Shown here: positions 23,271 to 34,129 of the stretch, piece by piece
Layout: every line of letters starts with the position of its first letter
How positions within the stretch are numbered: the stretch's first letter is position 1
Origin: Stratiolaelaps scimitus
Taxonomy: Eukaryota > Arthropoda > Arachnida > Mesostigmata > Laelapidae
Direction: 5' to 3'
Assembly (NCBI GenBank): GCA_019614645.1
Contig: JABWDB010000009.1
Span: forward strand, 5,499,501-5,563,500
Length of the DNA: 64,000 nt
The notes under the pieces: generated by a model
Told to the model about the DNA's origin: nothing
What the model saw: the letters and a program-made list of their open reading frames with translations, nothing else
The model's database searches: none
Position numbers and translations under genes: made by a program

Positions 23271-23418
23271 AGCGCAGTGGCTTGGACGGCTAAGTCTCTG
23301 GCTATCGGAAGCCAGAGGCCGCAGGTTCGAGCCCTGCCGTGTGACATAAAAGAGAGCTTAAGCATTGTAAAATTGCAGCTCCTTCAATAAACCATTAAGC
23401 CTTTACCTTTACCTTTAC
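23271..23418 (+). mobile_element. tRNA-derived SINE with CTTTAC-repeat tail
   Basis: The head is tRNA-like. An A-box-like TGGCTTGGACGG lies at 23278-23289. The B box GGTTCGAGCCC (23324-23334) sits in a perfect 5-bp T stem (23321-23325 with 23333-23337) and 7-nt loop, and a CTCTGGCT/AGCCAGAG hairpin occupies the anticodon position. A body follows with AGCTTAAGCATTGT and an AATAAA (23386-23391), ending in three CTTTAC-type repeats. Such microsatellite tails are typical of SINEs mobilised by LINEs that do not need poly-A. Flanks share a weak ACTGTCA/ACTGGCA similarity that could be a decayed target duplication. The 3' body recurs at 42003-42065. The mobilising LINE is not in this window. Confidence 0.8.
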
Positions 23419-23495
23419 TGGCACGGCTGCTGTAGCCATCACATTCGGGGCAAACGAGCAGTCCACAGTTAACCAGGAAGAGGGGAACGCCGTGC

Positions 23496-23516
23496 GGGTT
23501 AGGGTAGGGTAAAGGG
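23496..23516 (+). other. G-quadruplex-type motif with TTAGGG
   Basis: Four GGG runs separated by TTA, TA and TAAA fit the G3-N1-7 quadruplex pattern. The first seven bases resemble a vertebrate-type telomere unit, but there is no array, so this is not a telomere. It lies about 80 bp downstream of the SINE tail. Confidence 0.6.
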
Positions 23517-24844
23517 CGCTTCGGTTTCGTTGATTCGATCGCTTCCGAAAGCAGAGAGAAACCTCTCAAAACACGTTCCGTCATCGCTAGCCATCGATAG
23601 ACCATTGCCATTGCCGCTGCTCTTTTCGTGCTACTGCTGGCCCCAGTATCCTCAACACTCTCAAGCCCTCGGTGGCGAGACGGGCGCATCCAGACTCCTG
23701 ACTGTGTCTCGAGTCCTGCGGCGGCGACGTCGTATTCAGCCAGGACGGGAGGTAGCGCTGTAGCGCTGGCGCTCCATAGAATGTCGTCGATTTTCCAGGC
23801 GATCAACTTTTTCCACTCGCACATCACACACGGATTATTTCCACTGGAGTGATGCCCGAAGAGGGGCCGTCGGTTAGAGAAGAGAGAGGCGCACGTTCGA
23901 GGATCCCGACGACAGAGTAGCCAATCCCTGACAAACAGAGCGCCGTCGCGAACGACACACGCTGAGAACAGCGAAGGGGTGGCGGATTCCGGCGTTTACT
24001 CGAGCGTTCCGAACTCGATCGGGTCGCGCCGCGTCTGCCTACCTAATCTACGTAGCTCGTTGTGAACGAACGGCGACGCTGCAAACTTCGATGACACAGT
24101 TGGCGCACACGAGCGCCAACCGAGCAAAACACACACACATACAATTAAAATAGTCATCGAGAACGGGCGAAATATACCGCACATTACACAGCGAGTGCAA
24201 CACCACTGTCGTTCTTCGTTTTTATCCTTTTCGACAGGTATTACTCGAAGGGGTAGTGACAGAAAGTCACTTGAGCAACGGGCGGATCAACAGTCGAAGA
24301 AGAATGAACGATGAGGCGGGTCGAACCGTGAAAGCGCTGGTGGGGAGCATAGGTACAATATAATAGTCAACGCAGCAGCGAACTCTAGCGTCGCGCGGCG
24401 GTGAGGCCGAACGCCAATTTCTATTAGCTGTTCAACTATTTCTAATATAAATACCAGAGAAATAGCAGAAGAAGGTAAGAGAGGGAGACTTTCTGGCGAG
24501 AGAGAGAGAGAGATAAAGGAGAACAAAGGCTTGTCCAGAGTTGCTCACGCGACAAATAAAGAACTCGTTCGTAATTAATGCAAAACGTAAAATGTTCTGT
24601 ATTATACTATGAAAAGACCGCCGTTACATGCCTACACTGGCCAGTTGATGCTTATGGGTGCCTTCTTCTGACCTGCTGGGCCGACCTGTATTGTCTCTGA
24701 TTATTCATTAGTTAAAAAAAACGACACTTCTAAGGTAAGCATTTTTGGCGGACCAGTGGGAAAACATCGTGGGCGTCTGACCGCTGCCATTGGCTCCAAC
24801 TCGTCGTTCACCGAGGTTGTTGACGATATCAGGGTCTTTTTTGC

Positions 24845-24846
<2 letters not shown>

Positions 24847-24880
<34 letters not shown>
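24847..24880. repeat. (TA)17 tract with weakly inverted flanks
   Basis: Thirty-four bases of TA. The left flank TTGCCGATA and right flank TCTTATCAGCAA are imperfect inverted copies (TTGCYGATA), weaker than at 519, 6143 or 60906. Confidence 0.9.
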
Positions 24881-24882
<2 letters not shown>

Positions 24883-26256
24883 TTATCAGCAATCACTCTT
24901 GAGCGAAACGAGTTGTTGTACTATTGCTACACACATTAGTAACCTCCGCTTGAGTCGTTCAAGCTATCAGCCGCGGAGCACACAAGTAATGTAACTAAAT
25001 GCATGTATACTGTGCATTTCTATGCACTCACGCTCGTTCAGGGATGCCACCCAGCTATCCGGGCAAACAGCACAGATCAAGTCATGAGAAACGCAGTAGA
25101 GATAGATGCTGGTTCGGCGTAGCAGCAAGCCCGTCTTTTCGGCCGACATACGTACACGACGCGGTTCGTCAAAGCAATGCCGCGTCGAGAACCATCACCG
25201 CACGGGGTGGCTATCGCCGTTGTATTCAGCTCTATATTCGAACGTGCGTGTATTGCGCGGTTGTATACCGCAAAATTGAGGGTAAACCTACCGCGAGCGG
25301 AGCCCGAGAGCGAATGGCAAGCGGACGAAACGATCGACGATTAATGACAGTTATAACAACAATAACAATAATAATGATGATGGCAGTCGTAATAATCATC
25401 GTAGTAATATCAGGTCACGCAAACCCTGCGATTGGTACTGATGCTTCGGCTGTTCGCTTAGCCACAACGCGTATGTAATTGGCCACTGTCGATATAAGGA
25501 GGGTCTGACTCAACCCCAAACGCCGTTGGTTGTCTCCTGTACCGGGCACGTTTCTGCAGTCTGTTAGGTTGTTCATAACCCCTGCCCGCCCCTCGCCTCT
25601 CTATCGCTTGTGAGAGGTCAGAACTACAGCAACTGTACATCGAAGCCTGTCAGATTGACCTGAGGTTTTGAAGTCCCGAACTACGGCCACAGGCAAAATA
25701 CGAAGTCGTACCGCAGTGTGACAGTCTGAGAGGTGACTCGGTGGATGAGAGCTTGAAATGGATTTCCTTAAATGAACGCAATTAATCGGCGGTAGCCGTG
25801 TGGCAAAAGACGAATGGCGTAAATGAGTTCACCCCTACCCACCCACCCGCCTCAAAGAAGCCATCTAACGCTGTGAGCACAACGTAACAGTACCACCACA
25901 ACACACAAGAACAGTAATGATTTGAATCCCCGGCGAGTTGCCAATCGTCCGGCCGGCGAGATCGTCATCATCTCTTATTATCCGAACTGCTCAAACATCT
26001 GTCGGCTGTTCATTGCTGCTGTGCTGTTGTTGCTATTGTTTGTTCCTACACTCATAAGGCACACGTGTTCATACATTATAATTGTAGATCTGCCGGCGTA
26101 GCCACAAGTGCCACCACCGCCAACATGTGTGGGTCGGCTTATCATTTGGAGGGCCGCGATGCTGCGAGCAGCGTCGAATCTGTGGACGTCGTTATTGTCG
26201 TCGTCGTTGTTGTCGCCAAATCGAACCTACACCGGCAGCACGAATAAACATCATAG

Positions 26257-26550
26257 GCGCACGCAGTGTTCTTCGCAAATCTTGACCGGGTTTGCGCGCG
26301 TAATTACAACGACACAATATTTGTTGACTCAAACAGCGACGACTATCGTATCGAAGAACGAAGAAGTGCGATGACTGCTGATGTGACTCAGATGAGGAAG
26401 AGATCGACCCTCATCGAAGTGTGCACCAATGAAGCGCAGCGTCGAAGACAAACAAAATCGAGACGGTCGCCTGTCTCGCACGCGCCTGCGTCTGCGATTA
26501 GCCAGAAGCGGCAATTGCAGCGGCCGGAATTACAGCAGCGGCAGCCATAG
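26257..26550 (+). CDS. Unrecognised open frame or exon candidate
   Basis: This is a 97-codon frame from a stop at 26254 to the stop at 26548, with no ATG near its start (the first ATG is at 26371). The middle is rich in Asp, Asn, Glu, Arg, Thr and Ser, the end is basic and Gln-rich, and many codons are of the RNY type. There is no simple repeat until the final Gln/Arg segment. An AG precedes the frame (26264-26265), so an internal exon is conceivable. No domain is recognised and an accidental frame is quite possible. Confidence 0.12.
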   Translation, partial: AHAVFFANLDRVCARNYNDTIFVDSNSDDYRIEERRSAMTADVTQMRKRSTLIEVCTNEAQRRRQTKSRRSPVSHAPASAISQKRQLQRPELQQRQP

Positions 26551-27283
26551 GTGCCGTCGCCTTCTGCGCCGACGCGTCCTTCATGTCCAAATACATATGT
26601 GCACATTCGAACGCACGGCTATTGTGTGATATTTGCGCGGCGCGCTAATCTTTGTCATCGTTACGATGTTGGCAAGGGCCGAAAGGCAGGGGGCTAGAGA
26701 CTGGGCAACGGGGGAGGAGAGGAGCGAGCGGGGAGAACTTTGAATTGATGCATTGTGTCAATGCGGTATAGATGTAGGAAGTAAGTGTTGTTCGGGAAGT
26801 CGTCAATCGTGTCGTCGTTCCGAATCTCCGAATATATATATATATATGTGTGTGTATATACAACGGTCCGCTACCGGTATGCATCTCGCTGTAATTGCCT
26901 ACGCAAGGCAGCCGTCTCCAATACTTATGACTTGCTCGGGGTGTTAAACTTCTACATGGTACATGTCGACTTTTTTAATTGACATTACGGAGCCACTATG
27001 ATCTTCGTATTTCGCGTGAACTCTTGTTCGGCCCGTTCTCCCTGAGTAATCGGGGGGGGGGAGGGGGGTAAGGTGGCTAGCGAAAGCGACAGATCTAACC
27101 TCCCTCGATCTATGAACAACAGAGTTGTTCATCGAGCCGTCCCGAGTCGACGACCCGTGCACATTAAATATACACGTAGTACATATGCTTGTGAAGGTAG
27201 ACACTTCAAAATCTGATATCGTCTTTTTTCATCGGTTTCACTACGTTTAACTATTGTATTAGAATTGTTTGACTGTCCACTTG

Positions 27284-27310
27284 TATATATATATATATAT
27301 ATATATATAT
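27284..27310. repeat. (TA)13 tract
   Basis: Twenty-seven bases of alternating TA, with a second, shorter TA tract at 27486-27506. Flanks are unrelated. Confidence 0.94.
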
Positions 27311-29801
27311 TGCTGGTGGGAGGGTCAGGTCGGGCCTTTGTTGCTGTTGGTATCGTCGCCGCCGTCACCATCATCATCATTGTCAACAACAACAACGACG
27401 ACAGCAACGTCAGAGAAAGCCATTTAGATTTGGCTGTCGGCCACAGCAGTCGTTCACAGTTCAAACACGCTGCGTGCATTTCTCCATATATATATATATA
27501 TATATACATTGTTTAAACAAATGTGTACAGTCTCATTCGGTGGACATTGAACGGTGACGGTGACGGACACGATGGTGAGCATTCATAGCGACGGGAATCA
27601 TAGCGGGGAAACAATAGCCACGAATCTTCTCCTCGACTCTCCGTACCTCCTGATTCTATCCTGATTACCTCAACATTGTCTTTCACGCGCCCCGCACTGC
27701 TCTGCGCTACAAATGTCTGTCAAGAACGAGGCGGCCGAGAGGAATAGATATCGGACGCAGTAGACTGCTGCTGCTGTTGCTGAACGCTGGCCCCAGAGCG
27801 ACCGGAGGAAAGAGGAAGACGCTGGGCAGCGGCGCTCATCGCTTCAAACGAGTGTCGAGGGAGAAACAACAACGAATCAGCGGCGGCGGCGGCAGTATTC
27901 AAACCAGCAACAGCGGCAATGGTATCACGACGCTCATGGTTGCCATTCTGTTACCGTTGTTCTATAGGGTTACGATATTGTTGTGCTTCTTATTGTTGCT
28001 GTAGTTATGACCCGAACAAAATGTTCGCTATGCGAAAGACACCCAAAGAAAAAAGGAGGAGGCGTTTACTTTGCTCACACATAGACACACACATATATGT
28101 ATATATGCCGCCGCTGTTCCTGCGTCGTTCAGCAGCTGATAATGGTGACGCTGATACTGATGTTGATGGCGGTGTTGATGAAGATTCGCCGGCAGAATGC
28201 TCACTCACTGCTGTTTGTATTCGCTGCGCCAGCAACAGACCTTGCTTGCTGCAGCCTGGCCGACAACGTTCGAACGCCGGGCGTTCGGGTAGCACAGCAG
28301 GCGGAGGCGTGAGGGACGTCACCAATCGTGGCCGAGCGGCAACGTGTCTGTCTGCCGTTACAGCAGACCCGTTTCAGTGCCGTTACTATCACAGCTCTGC
28401 TGTTGTTGTTGTTGCTGCTACCGCTGGCTCAGCAGCAGCAACGGCTATCGGCCGTTGTCGTTACTTGACAGAGAAAGCTGACGACAAACGAATGCGTAAG
28501 CAGGTAAGGGAGCAATTGAGCGGGCGACCAAAGGAAGCTAGCTAGCCAGCCAGCCAGTCGTCGTCCAGCTCAGCTCGTTCTGGCCCGCCCTAGCTAATCG
28601 TCTCGCGATGACTGAGCGAGCAGGGCAGCTAGCCAGTACGCGAGCGAGATCGGCGGCGTATACGCTCATGAATGTGGTGGACAAATCGCAACAAATCGCC
28701 CATTGACACCGAATTAGCGCTACAGCAGCGTCAGTGTCAGAGAGCGATCAACGGCCAGCCCCCGTCGCCCTGGCGGCCATCAGCTGCCCGGCTGATCTGT
28801 CCTCCCTCATAAGATGGATGTACGAACGATCTGTTCACCGACGGTTCGCGCTGTGCTGCGACGGACGAACGATCTGACCTGACCGAATCGACGGTCTACG
28901 CTTCTTGCCGCTGGGTGTATACCGAACTATGAATTCGCTGTGAGCTGTACAAATGACTAGCAGCCGCTGCCGCGTACTACGTCGCCGCCGCCGCCGCCGC
29001 CTGTTCCAGCTGTTGCTGCAGCGGCAGACGCAGCTAAACCACCCCAACCGCACGCGGCAGCGGTGAACGGGTGGCCAGCCCAACGCATGGTGGCGATCCG
29101 CCTTGCACTGATAATGCTGGCGGTGGTGACAAGGCAACGCTGGATTAGCAATGTCACTGAGATGTGCACCGATGTGTCTGTTTTACACGCATTGGCCGAC
29201 ACGCCAAGATGGCCATGCGGGTGCCACGTGGAATAGGGCTACAACAGATGAAAAGAATCGGGTATATGAAATAAAGGATATATGACAGAAAGAGAGTGGG
29301 GGGGGGCTCGCTTCTCTCCTGTTGATGATTCCATTTCGGTCGAATCATAACGATCGATGATCTCTCGTAACCTTCGTCCATATGTCGTACAACATTACAC
29401 CAGTGCAATATCTCGAGCAAACAGAGGACACAAAGCAACCGATCTCAAAGTGGAAGTGGCAGACCGAGCTTCCCCTGCGAGTTCAGAAGCAACGTGCACC
29501 CTTCGTCCTGTTTGCTGATGACGAATTATAGAGCAACAATTAGATCGCGTGCAGCCGATAAATGTACATCAGTGAGCCCGTAATTTTTTTGTTGTGGAGA
29601 CGTTCGCTGTGATTCATAATCATGACAATGGAACAAATACTAGTAAAACTAATAGCAGAACTCATACGGAAGAGAAAAGGAGAGCCGGGGGGAAGGAGAG
29701 AGAGAAAATGATTGATAGAGCGAGTTCCGGCCACTGTGACAAAGACGCCAGTGTTTAGCGTCTCGGCGCTGGGCTTCTGATGAAAGTATGGCCACCGAGG
29801 T

Positions 29802-29937
29802 TATATATATATATATATATCTTTGTCAGGCATTTATAAACTCTATATATATATATATATCTTTGTCAGGCATTTATAAACTCTATATATATATATCTTT
29901 GTCAGGCATATATAAACGCGGTATATATATATATATA
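29802..29937. repeat. Minisatellite: 23-bp unit alternating with TA runs
   Basis: Three copies of a unit beginning CTTTGTCAGGCATTTATAAA (29821-29843, 29861-29883, 29897-29921) are separated by TA runs of 17-19, 17 and 13 bp and closed by a fourth TA run (29922-29937). Copies 1 and 2 are identical, while copy 3 differs (CATATATAAACGCGG). Whole unit length is about 36-42 bp. This points to local tandem duplication of a TA tract together with its flank. Confidence 0.95.
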
Positions 29938-31863
29938 ATTGTACGTGGTAATGCCACATTTACAATTTTAAGTTTACGTTGGCGGCAGCGATTCCGTTCG
30001 ATCCCCTCATTGTGGCCAAATGAACTCAGTCACATCCATCGTCTATGGGCGGCAGTCGGTGATTCGTAATTTGTACCGTTCATAGCGTACGTCATAGTAT
30101 GGCCACCATTTATCACAGCAAGTAACAGTAGAAGATACAGGCGCTTCGCGAGCATTTGTACCTCACAATTACGCGTGTAGATGTAAATAATGAGATGGAG
30201 AGACACGCGCCGTTGACACAGACACACGCACGAAGGTACGATTGAACAAATTCGACAGTAGCTAGAGTAGTGCTTCTCGTCATTAGACGAGTTCATCAGT
30301 TCACTATTTTGTCTCATTTGTAGTTTGTAGAGCGATAAATAATATTGTAGATATAATCATATGTTGTAAACATGGATTGTTGCATGTTTGCTTGCTGGCA
30401 TGGCCGACAACTCATTCATTATTGAACGCTGTGAACGATGATTGGTCGAACATCGCTTAGATTACGCGTAGCTATTATTTAAAGCTGTGATGATTGACGA
30501 ATACACTATATATATATATATATATATAGCATATTGATATGCGATCATCTATTGTTGTTGTTCACTTGCAGTTTCACCCAGAAGAGCTTAACGTCCCGAA
30601 CTGTCGAACTGTGTCCCATATTGTAAGGTACATGATGATACGCGTGTCGTTCATCTGCTCCATAAGCTAGCCTTACTCGCTATCATCCGTTTGTCGCGTT
30701 AGCGCGTCACACGCCACGCCAGTCGTTGTCGTTGCCCACGACAAATACATCGTCGGCGTCGTCAAATTGCCGTAATAACCTGCTCGGCCGCTACGGCAGC
30801 AGTCGTCCTCGTCGTTGTCGTCTCGTCATCATCGTCCATCATATTTCTCTTCGTCATTGTTTGCCCGTTCGTAATGATCCGTAAAGGTCGTAATGCATAA
30901 TCCGCCACATTCAAATTGCTGCTGCTGCTGCTGCTGCTGCCGCGGTGGCCTCGAGCCATTCAGCCACCGTCGATCAATCCAACAACATCGAAGTCCCCAT
31001 CGAACGGGTGCATGTAAATCCATCCACCCAAGCTCGCTTTGTATTGGTTCGTATCGTGCTGGCAGGACCTTGCCGAGTTGAGCTGTCTCGTCCTCTGCCG
31101 CCTCTGGGTGTTTCCGCGTTTCGTCATTATCATTATCATAATCAGGAACAGCAGCAGCAACAGCAACAATAACAGGAACGACGAGGACGACAGCGACAAC
31201 ACTCACCATGCGTCATCACCAACATCAGCGGAAGCAGCCTCAGCATCGGCGGCGCATTTTAGCAGCGCTCGGCGTTCTCTGAGACAAACGCATCTCTAAC
31301 GCTTGTTACGTTCATATAATAAAATTATTATTACGACGTTCACCGTTGTCGAGTCGGCATGCGCCGTGCCGAGTGTAGCGGTTGCGTCTCAGCCCGCTGC
31401 TGCGAGATTTGCCTCCGTCGTAAGCGCTCCTGGTGGCATCATGGCGTAACGCTCGTACGTTACGATGATGTGGCGCACCGGCGGACAACAGCGCGAGGTG
31501 GCTGTGAGACGTGCGCGTACGCGAAATACACGAAGAGCAAAAATGAACTGTGTCGCACCCAAACATGACGAGCCTCTGCCAGTGTTTTAGAGTTTTCAGC
31601 CCTGGGCGAGTTTTTCAGCTATGTTGTCAGCTACTTAACTAGAGCGAGCACAGGTGGATGCGAGGGAACGCTTAAGCGGCGGAGACGAGCGGCCACGAGT
31701 TGTTACTCGGAAGTGGCTCGTAACGGTGGGTGGATGGGAGTGAGTGAGAAATGAGAGAACGACATTAAAGATTAAACGGCGACAGAGGCAGCAGCAACGG
31801 CGACGACGACAACGGATCTTCTTCCATGTCGTTAATTTTGAAATGGTTCCATCCCAAGGGTTT

Positions 31864-31869
<6 letters not shown>

Positions 31870-31894
<25 letters not shown>
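31870..31894. repeat. (CT)12 tract
   Basis: Twenty-five bases of CT, one of many such pyrimidine runs in the window (others near 47948-47978, 56521-56550, 57620-57650 and 63778-63807). Confidence 0.93.
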
Positions 31895-32873
31895 GTCTTT
31901 CTCGTTGTTTCTATCTCTCACTGTCTCGATGTCCCCCTCTTGTTCAGGCTCCTTTGTCATCTCATCTCGTGAGGACGCTAGCGAGAGCGAGGCGGACTGA
32001 AGAACGAACGACTCCATCACTGAGCGGGCCGGCGAATTTTTAAGCTCCCGGTTGGAAGCCAGCCCACGTCGCGTACGCCACGATACGCCGTCGTCATGGT
32101 GCGGAAATGCAACATTGTCGCGGTCGTTCGATGCAACCGGGCGACGTTTCCATTAGATATTCATAGTGTCCGTGTAAACCTGCGTACGTATGTATGTGAG
32201 CGTGTGTATGTGGATCAATCGATATCGCCAACATGCTGGACACATCCCATTGCGAAAGTTAGCACAGACGAAGTGCCTGTAGTGGTGACGCTACCATCGG
32301 GCTGCTGCTGCTGCTGCTGCTGTTTTTTTCACCTCGCTCGTACGAAGTGGCGCCCACATATGCGACACCCTCAAGCGACTATGATTGCGAAATCGCTCGG
32401 GTAAACAACGCTACTATTACTGACCCATTGTTGCCGACAACCGAAACTAAGTAGGCAGCCTGTTGATATTAGCCGAATATCGGCAGACAGTTCTGGCTCA
32501 GTGACGATGGCATGACCACCAAACTGCTTGCATCAATGCGAACTGTACGCGTGGCAGTCGGAAGAGCCAAGGGTGGCAACATATAACATCGATGATGCTA
32601 ATAACAGTAATAATAACATGCGATGATGGCAGCTGGGAACAATAGCGACAAAATCGGTGAGGTAGATAGATAGAACAACAACAACAACAACTACCACCAG
32701 CATCGGTAATGGGAAAATCAGTGTTGTGCTTGTCATTGTTATGCATGTAGGAAAGGGGCCACAAATGTTGTGTCATCGATACTAGTTAACACTGCCGTCT
32801 ATTCGATGTTATTGATGCGTGTGATTCACTGGTGGTTGCATAATGATACTTCGAATAAATGACGATGTACAAA

Positions 32874-32907
<34 letters not shown>

Positions 32908-33197
32908 GTTATCGCCGTACGACTCGCATATGTGCATATGTTTGTGTGTGCGTGGTAGCTATGTATGTATTCTATTACCTGAAAGTCATACTTCCAATGC
33001 AACCCAAGGGAACTCGCTATTTCATAAGATCGAGAAGGGAGATATATAGGCTAGTTGTTTGTTTACTTCTCCACTAATGGGAGCGGCCAAGTTGATGACG
33101 CCGGTAAGCTGCTGCTACGTCTGTGTGTGCTTAGAGAAATAAAATTAGTAGAAAATTCATAAGTTGCAATACTGCAACTTCTGTACATTGTTAGCCA

Positions 33198-33198
<1 letters not shown>

Positions 33199-33244
<46 letters not shown>
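33199..33244. repeat. (TA)23 tract
   Basis: Forty-six bases of pure TA, among the longer arrays in the window. No inverted flanks. Confidence 0.96.
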
Positions 33245-33245
<1 letters not shown>

Positions 33246-33598
33246 CATAGTAATTACCAGACTATCTACGATGCTAAAATTAATCTCGTTGTGCGTATCT
33301 ACCTAGCAGCCACCGAAATCAACAGGACAAGCACGTTTGGCGCCGTCACAGCAACAACAATTGCACCGGTGGCGTAAGTGTTTATGTCATATAATGTGGA
33401 TGATGCCGCAGTACCATCTGTGCTCTTGTCGTCAGAACTTCTCATCAGCTCGCAGTGTTGTCTTTGCTTCGGTAATGCAACGCTGCTAGACAGTGGCCGA
33501 ATGACGCGACTGTGGTGATACAGTTGTATGCTTGTTATAGCGGGTACTCATAGAAACAGCTGGTTCAGCTAGGCTATCCAGTGACATGAGTAAAGTAC

Positions 33599-34129
33599 TT
33601 GTCCAGCATCAGTGGCAGGATCTGCCGGGTGCTTGGCACGGACCGCGGCCGTCAGAATGAGTCGGGCAAGGACCCATTATCCCGAGACTGGGACAGACTG
33701 GCTGTCTGTCTGGTCATGGCCGGGGGTGTTACCCAGCTGCCCCTTACTAGCGCCAATCGCGTGCTCCCGGCACCCGAGACCCCCAAATCCCACTCAGTCA
33801 GCCCGCCAAGTATCTCACAAGGCCCGCGTCTACCACAACTCCAGCTGCTCCAGCCGCTAGCGTACGCAATCGCTCAACAGAAAAAGCGCCTGTTGGACAG
33901 TAACCCTGCCGAAAGGCACAAACCTATGATGGTCCGACGACAGCATCTAGCTGACAATACCCCTACACCAGTGCCGGCAAAAAACAAACTGAACTTTGTA
34001 GGAGGTCAGTTCCATCTTGCTTCTCGAACGTCATGCCCCACTCGCCTCCCGATCTCTTCCACGAGCGCTTCGGGCGTCCCTTTGCATAGCGATACTGCCC
34101 CTGTACGCATTAACGTATGGATGAAATAG
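33599..34129 (+). CDS. Unrecognised open frame, repeat-free, 176 codons
   Basis: This is an unusually long plus-strand frame without a microsatellite. It starts at a TTG, with the first in-frame ATG at 33716. The central part is Pro/Ser-rich, followed by a Gln-Gln-Lys-Lys-Arg segment and a mixed polar region. A pyrimidine-rich stretch ending in AG at about 33749-33750 could be a splice acceptor, and a GTCAGT at about 34005-34010 could be a donor, giving an internal exon of roughly 255 bp. No family is recognised. Composition is protein-like, but chance is not excluded. Confidence 0.17.
   Translation: MSSISGRICRVLGTDRGRQNESGKDPLSRDWDRLAVCLVMAGGVTQLPLTSANRVLPAPETPKSHSVSPPSISQGPRLPQLQLLQPLAYAIAQQKKRLLDSNPAERHKPMMVRRQHLADNTPTPVPAKNKLNFVGGQFHLASRTSCPTRLPISSTSASGVPLHSDTAPVRINVWMK

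Larger units (their letters stand above)
23419..29801. other. Gene-poor stretch after the SINE
   Basis: No assured gene. It holds a four-run G motif (23496-23516), CA repeats (24129-24140), TA tracts (24847-24880, 27284-27310, 27486-27506), AAT/ATG-rich triplets (25352-25382), a G10 run (27052-27061), CAG/GGC triplets near 27765-27895 and a G-run near 29298-29307. Frames with mixed composition (26257-26550 plus) are listed separately or judged accidental. Confidence 0.55.
29938..33598. other. Gene-poor stretch
   Basis: No gene is recognised. It holds TA tracts (30507-30528, 32877-32904, 33199-33244), a GCATATTGATATGC mini-hairpin (30529-30542), CTG runs (30917-30941, 32300-32322), CAG/CAA triplets (31146-31172) and a (CT)n run (31870-31894). 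Open frames here follow these repeats. Confidence 0.6.
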
